Shown piece after piece: positions 59,817 through 64,000 of a stretch of 64,000 nt of DNA. Made by a program: the position numbers and the translations under genes. Each line of letters opens with the position of its first letter. The stretch's first letter is position 1. The stretch spans positions 1 through 64,000 of the forward strand of contig CAIYNU010000081.1 in NCBI GenBank assembly GCA_903927615.1. Direction: 5' to 3'. Below the pieces are notes generated by a model. The model was not told the DNA's origin. It did not search any database and was given only the letters and a program-made list of their open reading frames with translations. Source of the DNA: an uncultured Rhodospirillales bacterium. GTDB lineage: Bacteria > Pseudomonadota > Alphaproteobacteria > Azospirillales > Azospirillaceae.

Positions 59817-60209
59817 ATGTACAGCAAAACGACCCGCATGATTACGATCACGGTGCAGCCGATCTATCTCCCTAACCAGTCCTGTCCGGATAAAAACCGC
59901 TTTGTCTGGGCCTATCAGGTGTTGATCGAGAACAACAGCAACGAGACCGTGCAGCTACGGTCCCGTTTTTGGCGTATCACGGACGGCTTTGGGCAGATTC
60001 AGGAGGTCAGTGGCCCGGGGGTGCTCGGTGTGCAGCCGGTGCTACCCCCAGGAGGCAAATACGAATATACGAGTGGCACGCCGTTGCCGACGCCCTCTGG
60101 GATTATGACGGGTACCTACCAAATGGAGACAGAGACCGGCGAGCGGTTCGATGTGGCGATTCCGGCGTTTTCGTTAGACAGTCCGCATCAGCCGATTAGC
60201 CTGCACTAA
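59817..60209 (+). CDS. apaG: ApaG protein
   Basis: 130 residues, the family length. MYSKTTRMITITVQPIYLPNQSCPDKNRFVWAYQVLIEN is the ApaG/FxxA-type immunoglobulin-like opening, and ITDGFGQIQEVSGPGVLGVQPVLPPGGKYEYTSG is the signature stretch. GGAAG lies 9 bp before the ATG at 59817; 59808 is possible. The role of ApaG is poorly defined; links to Co/Mg resistance and pyrophosphate binding are reported. Confidence 0.93.
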   Translation: MYSKTTRMITITVQPIYLPNQSCPDKNRFVWAYQVLIENNSNETVQLRSRFWRITDGFGQIQEVSGPGVLGVQPVLPPGGKYEYTSGTPLPTPSGIMTGTYQMETETGERFDVAIPAFSLDSPHQPISLH

Positions 60210-60332
60210 GGGTGTTTTTTCTTCTTGATATCGAGAGAGATTCGCCCAACATACATCTCGAACGCGAGCGGTTCTGCCCAAGCTCGGAATCATCCGCCCG
60301 AACTCGGGGTCATCAGCAAAGAAAGCCCGATT

Positions 60333-60998
60333 ATGACGCACCCTAAGATTTCCCAGGCCGAGACGATCGTGCGCGGTCCGGTGTTGCTGCGCGGCCCCGT
60401 GCCGGCGGTGGCGCGGCCCAGTCGGACCGAAGCGGAAGAGGCGGTGCGCACGCTGATTCGCTGGGCTGGCGACGACCCGGGGCGTGAAGGTCTGGTCGGC
60501 ACCCCGGAGCGCGTGGCGCGGGCCTACGAGGAGTTTTTCGCCGGCTACCGGAGCGATCCGGTTGACCTGTTGACGCGAACCTTTGAGGAAACCGACGGTT
60601 ACGACGAAATGGTGGTGCTTAAGGACATCCGCCTCGAGTCTCATTGCGAGCACCATATGGTTCCGATCATCGGAAAGGCGCATGTTGCTTATCTGCCTCG
60701 GCGCCGGGTGGTTGGGATCAGCAAGCTGGCCCGGGTGGTGGAGGTTTACGCTCGCCGTCTTCAGATTCAGGAGAAGATGACCGCACAAATCGCCAACACC
60801 ATTGATCAGGTGTTACAGCCGCAGGGCGTTGCGGTGGTGGTGGAAGCGAGCCATCAGTGCATGACGACCCGTGGTATTCACAAGACCGGGGTGGTCATGG
60901 TCACCAGCCGGATGCTTGGGGCTTTTCGCACGGACCCGTCAACCCGCCGTGAGTTCCTGAGCATGATCGGCAGTCCGACCAGCGGCCGGGCCGATTAG
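60333..60998 (+). CDS. folE: GTP cyclohydrolase I
   Basis: 221 residues. FolE makes dihydroneopterin triphosphate from GTP, the first step to tetrahydrofolate. [67 protein letters not shown] and [12 protein letters not shown] contain the zinc ligands (Cys and His in SHCEHH, Cys in HQCM) and the active-site His. The ATG at 60333 is chosen over an upstream frame extension of 36 codons without conservation. Confidence 0.95.
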   Translation: MTHPKISQAETIVRGPVLLRGPVPAVARPSRTEAEEAVRTLIRWAGDDPGREGLVGTPERVARAYEEFFAGYRSDPVDLLTRTFEETDGYDEMVVLKDIRLESHCEHHMVPIIGKAHVAYLPRRRVVGISKLARVVEVYARRLQIQEKMTAQIANTIDQVLQPQGVAVVVEASHQCMTTRGIHKTGVVMVTSRMLGAFRTDPSTRREFLSMIGSPTSGRAD

Positions 60999-61013
60999 GG
61001 TTAGGCGTTCGGA

Positions 61014-62189
61014 TTACGCGGGCGTTGCGGGTTTGTAGGGTCCGGGTTGCCGAAGGGGCGTGCGCGGTACCACCAGCTCGGCCAGGCCATCGGCGATCCG
61101 GATCGCCGGTCGGTCGACCAGTTCGGTAAACAAGGCGGCCGCGGCCACCACCAGCGGCGCCGAGACCAGGAAGGATACAGCGATCGCCACAGAATAGTCG
61201 AGAGTGGGGAGCAGGAACAACGCCAGTCCGGTGGACAGGGAACAAACCAACGGAAAGTGAATCAGGTACAGGCTATAAGAAATCCGGCCGAGGAACCGGA
61301 ACGCCGGTCGCGCCAGCAGGCGGCGTGCCCGGGTAAACTGGTTGGCCGCCTGGATCAGCAGGACTGCCCCCAAGATATGGTAGAAAACAGCCTTGTGGGC
61401 ACTGCCGACCGTGGGCAGTAGGGACCAGAGGCCCTGATCGGCACCGTAATAGGGATAAGAGCCGAATGTCAGACCCAGGATGACCGCCAGCAGCGTCAGG
61501 ACCAGGGGGGCGTCGCGGTCGCCCGAGCGGAGTTGGTGGTCGGAGAGCACGATGCCCAGGATAAAGGCCAGGTAATAGCTGTCATAGAAGATCGCCATGG
61601 CCACGAGGTACGGCCACCGGGAGCCGAAGCCACCAAACAGTGCCAGCAGGCTGAACACCAGGAACGAGCCGTATAACTAGGTCTGCATGGTCCACAGCAC
61701 CGGATCGAGACGCCAGCTGCCGTTGAAGAAGGCGCCGACCGCGCCATCCTCGACCGCGCCCCAGAACGGAATGAAGGTGGCGTAGGCGTCGGTCATTCCC
61801 GATCGGGTGATGGGCCGGATTTCGCCGTAGCTGTAACCGCCCGCGGCCAGGAGAGCCCAGGCCAGCAACACCGCGGCCAGCACCGGTAAGGCCAGCCGCA
61901 CATAGCGTTTGGCCGCCAGCCGTCGCAAACCGTCGAGTTCACCCGAGGCGATGAAGCGGTGACTGAGAACGTAACCGCTGAGCACGAAGAATAAGCACAC
62001 GGCGAAGTTGCCGTTGACGATAATGTTGAAGGGCGAGGTCGCAAACTCGTCCTCCCACAACCCATGGCCCTGGGTTCGGTCGAGATAGTAGACATGCGGC
62101 AGGAAGACCTGGATGAAATGGCAGACGAACACCGCAAAGGCGGCAATCCCGCGGATGCCGTCCAGGTGCTCCAACCGTTGCGCTGCCAT
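61014..62189 (-). pseudogene. Acyltransferase-3 family gene with one amber codon
   Basis: Two adjacent frames in the same phase (62189-61677 and 61676-61014) together make one OafA-type membrane acyltransferase of about 391 residues: RLEHLDGIRGIAAFAVFVCHF at the start (catalytic His) and the later 10-TM part. They are separated only by TAG at 61679-61677, in the sequence LWTMQT-stop-LYGSFLVFSLL. Homologues have Glu there (LWTMxxELxGSFLVF), so a single GAG to TAG change explains it. True nonsense, suppression or sequencing error cannot be told apart. Confidence 0.85.
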
Positions 62190-62287
62190 TCCCTTGCCCT
62201 CACCCCATGCCGTGGGCGGGACGCTACCACGGCCGGACGGACGGGAGGAGCCTCAAAGGAGGCTCGCGTGACCGGTGAGTGCGGGCA

Positions 62288-62758
62288 TCAGGCGTGGCAG
62301 GGCTGGCGTTGGTCGGCCGGGGGCAGGATCGCCCGCCGGCTGCGGTGAAATGTGGGAACCGTGATGCGGTTGGCCTTGAGCCAGGTCCCGAACCGGCCGT
62401 CGACCGTCACCACATGGTCAAATAGCCAGCGCCCCAGCAGCGCCCGCAGGCCGCGGGCCACGTCGTGGTTGGCGTGGGCGTCTCGGGCCAGTTCGGTGAC
62501 CTGGCGGCAAAAGCTGTCGTGGCAGGCCCTGTGGAAGTCCAACTCCGGATAACCGAATTTCACCATCAGCGACTCTTCAAAATCAAAATGGTGCTCGGAA
62601 TAACATTGTAAAGCGGCCAACACCGGTTCGACCGCCTCGCGACTGAGTTCCTCGGCCATATTGATATGCAACTGATTCAGCAGACTGACCAGGGTCAGAT
62701 GATCGGCGTCGAGTCGCGAAACGCCGATCGAATATTTTTTGCGCCAGACCAGCATCAT
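62288..62758 (-). CDS. Bacteriohemerythrin (second)
   Basis: 156 residues. MLVWRKKYSIGVSRLDADHLTLVSLLNQLH is the usual opening of stand-alone bacteriohemerythrins (W...D-x-D-H). YSEHHFDFEESLMVKFGYPELDFHRACHDSF and WLFDHVVTVDGRF supply the other diiron ligands. It differs clearly from the 12.8-kb copy in sequence and base composition. A gap of about 500 bp upstream probably carries its promoter. Confidence 0.9.
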   Translation of the reverse strand: MMLVWRKKYSIGVSRLDADHLTLVSLLNQLHINMAEELSREAVEPVLAALQCYSEHHFDFEESLMVKFGYPELDFHRACHDSFCRQVTELARDAHANHDVARGLRALLGRWLFDHVVTVDGRFGTWLKANRITVPTFHRSRRAILPPADQRQPCHA

Positions 62759-63255
62759 GCCTCCTCGCGGCGCTCCCCGCTCGCTTTCACATGCTCACGT
62801 CCGCCGGCTTGGTCGCCGCAGCACGCATCATCTCTAACAGGCTTTGATGACGGTTCCGGTGTTGTCTGGCCGGCTGGATACGATATTCACTCGATAGAAT
62901 AATGGCCGCTTTCGTAGCGCCGGGTATGATCGATGTCAATCATCTTTCCTCTAAAATGAGGATGATGATCGCTTAAGGTGCCCGCTAGATCCTGATTTGT
63001 GGCGAGCAAACGCTGTCGAGTGGCAGCGACAACGATCTGAGGTGGCGTTGAGCCGAAGAGCTTTTTTCAAATGCCCTCGGCCGTCGGAAGCCAACGTCGC
63101 CCGGTATTGAAGGCGCGCCAAAGCCGCCACAGGCAACGGAGATTCAGTGGGCGGCCGGCGGCGGTGGGGTGGTCTTTGCTTGTCTGGCATCGCCCGGGCC
63201 TGTAGGGTCCCGTCGCTGACGGCGACTCAACCGCTTGCTGGAATTTGCCTGGACG
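62759..63255. other. Intergenic region, no gene
   Basis: About 500 bp between divergent genes. It contains a small hairpin near 62945-62965 (TCCTC/GAGGA around TAAAAT) with flanking ATCAT/ATGAT, and a weak FNR-like sequence at 62926-62939. No reading frame looks coding. Confidence 0.4.
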
Positions 63256-63798
63256 ATGATGTGCGACGGGATTGTCACAAGCCGATGGGGCTGGATTCTG
63301 GGGGTGCTGGCGGTCGGCTGGTTGGGCTTGAGCCCGGCGAGCGCCGCCGCGTCGGCTCCCGGGGTTGATCATGTGCCCGGGGTTGATCATGTGGAGGTCT
63401 ACAAGGGTAAACATGAGTTGCGGTTGCTGGCCGGGGATCATCTGGTCAAGAAATACCGGGTCGCGCTGGGCCGGCAGCTTGGCAAGAAGGAACGGGCCGG
63501 GGACAACCGCACCCCCGAGGGGGCGTATGTGATTGACTATGTCAAGCGGGACAGCGGTTTTCACCGGGCGCTACACATTTCGTACCCCAACGCCACCGAC
63601 GCCCAGCAGGCGGCCCGCAAGGGCGTTTCGCCCGGCGGCGATATCATGATTCACGGCCTGCCCGGCGAAACCAAGCTGATTAAAAGCATTCATGAAGCCT
63701 TCGATTGGACCAAGGGCTGCATTGCTCTGACCAACCCGGAAATCGATGAAGTGGCGCATCTGGTCAGGCCGGGGACGCCGATTGTGATTTATCCGTAA
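63256..63798 (+). CDS. YkuD-type L,D-transpeptidase family protein
   Basis: About 180 residues with a signal peptide (WILGVLAVGWLGLSPASAAASA). The catalytic domain (VEVYKGKHELRLLAGDHLVKKYRVALG, then GDNRTPEGAYVID) ends with IMIHGLPGE and FDWTKGCIALTNPEID, giving the His and the nucleophile Cys. It should act on peptidoglycan stem peptides in the periplasm. An in-frame 18-bp tandem duplication (PGVDHV twice) stands just after the signal peptide. ATG at 63256 is preferred to the upstream TTG at 63235. Confidence 0.85.
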   Translation: MMCDGIVTSRWGWILGVLAVGWLGLSPASAAASAPGVDHVPGVDHVEVYKGKHELRLLAGDHLVKKYRVALGRQLGKKERAGDNRTPEGAYVIDYVKRDSGFHRALHISYPNATDAQQAARKGVSPGGDIMIHGLPGETKLIKSIHEAFDWTKGCIALTNPEIDEVAHLVRPGTPIVIYP

Positions 63799-64000
63799 CG
63801 AAACCTGGCGGCGCGGCCCTGGAAACTTTCAGTGACGTCTCTCAGTAGCCTGATTTTGACGGCCATCACAAACGCTCATGACTGTTTATAAAGAGTCTCC
63901 AATCTCTTATGCCATGTGATGATTGGCTGTCCGGTGGGGGGGGCGCCACCCTTCTGCGGCGCGATGATACTCTGCCGAGTCCCAACACATCAAGCTGATG

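Noticed and set aside
62926-62939. FNR/Anr-like site ATGAT-CGAT-GTCAA upstream of the second hemerythrin
   Set aside because: Two mismatches to TTGAT-N4-ATCAA and 170 bp from the start codon; could be chance.

Overview
The window is a chromosomal segment of a GC-rich alphaproteobacterium, most likely a member of the Rhodospirillales. The signs are the ffh / rpsP-rimM-trmD-rplS block, a ChvG/ChvI-type two-component pair, an NDUFS4-like complex I subunit, a nitrogenase-associated ArsC-like protein, a 3-hydroxybutyrate dehydrogenase (PHB metabolism) and two hemerythrins. The last three fit a microaerobic, possibly diazotrophic lifestyle. The genus is not determined.

Layout. 1-18.8 kb is core or ordinary accessory sequence: translation genes, purEK, a membrane-anchored GH17 glucanase, a sensor kinase with an HD-GYP regulator, bdhA, a caspase-like protein that has lost its catalytic core, a hemerythrin, a second kinase/regulator pair with a lipoprotein, and several small secreted proteins. 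18.8-33.8 kb is a nearly gap-free aryl-polyene (APE) type pigment/lipid operon. It has a chain-length factor, three acyl- or glycosyl-transferase functions, two ACPs, an AMP-ligase, two hotdog dehydratases, a thioesterase, a LolA/MMPL/lipoprotein export trio, two ketosynthases, a ketoreductase and a phosphopantetheinyl transferase. A broken FAD oxidoreductase lies between the last ketosynthase and the transferase.

33.8-50.0 kb is a mobile-DNA hotspot. Its left part holds a decayed integrase end, an orphan BrnA-like antitoxin, an MqsR/MqsA toxin-antitoxin pair and a low-GC 656-residue GHKL (MORC/Hsp90-like) ATPase that is a plausible defence gene. Its right part is a complete 12-kb integrative element bounded by 45-bp direct repeats, one of them the 3' part of an intact tRNA-Arg(UCU) gene. 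Inside are a tyrosine integrase with GTGGCTACC-type repeats near both ends, iterons, an AlpA-like regulator, a Toprim primase-like protein, a RecA-fold helicase-like protein, a train of tiny overlapping phage-like genes, a deleted IS630 copy, a PIN nuclease with an uncharacterised partner, and an XRE repressor with a candidate operator. No capsid, tail, large terminase or relaxase gene is visible, so it resembles a phage satellite or a mobilisable replicating island. It is the best candidate here for an undescribed system.

50.1-64 kb returns to core sequence: complex I accessory subunit, thrC, an M16 peptidase, a GNAT acetyltransferase, an SDR, an HtpX-like protease, chvG/chvI, a HugZ-like protein, apaG, folE, an acyltransferase-3 gene broken by one amber codon, a second hemerythrin and a YkuD-type L,D-transpeptidase. 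All functions are inferred from sequence by eye; no database search was run. Residue numbers are approximate.
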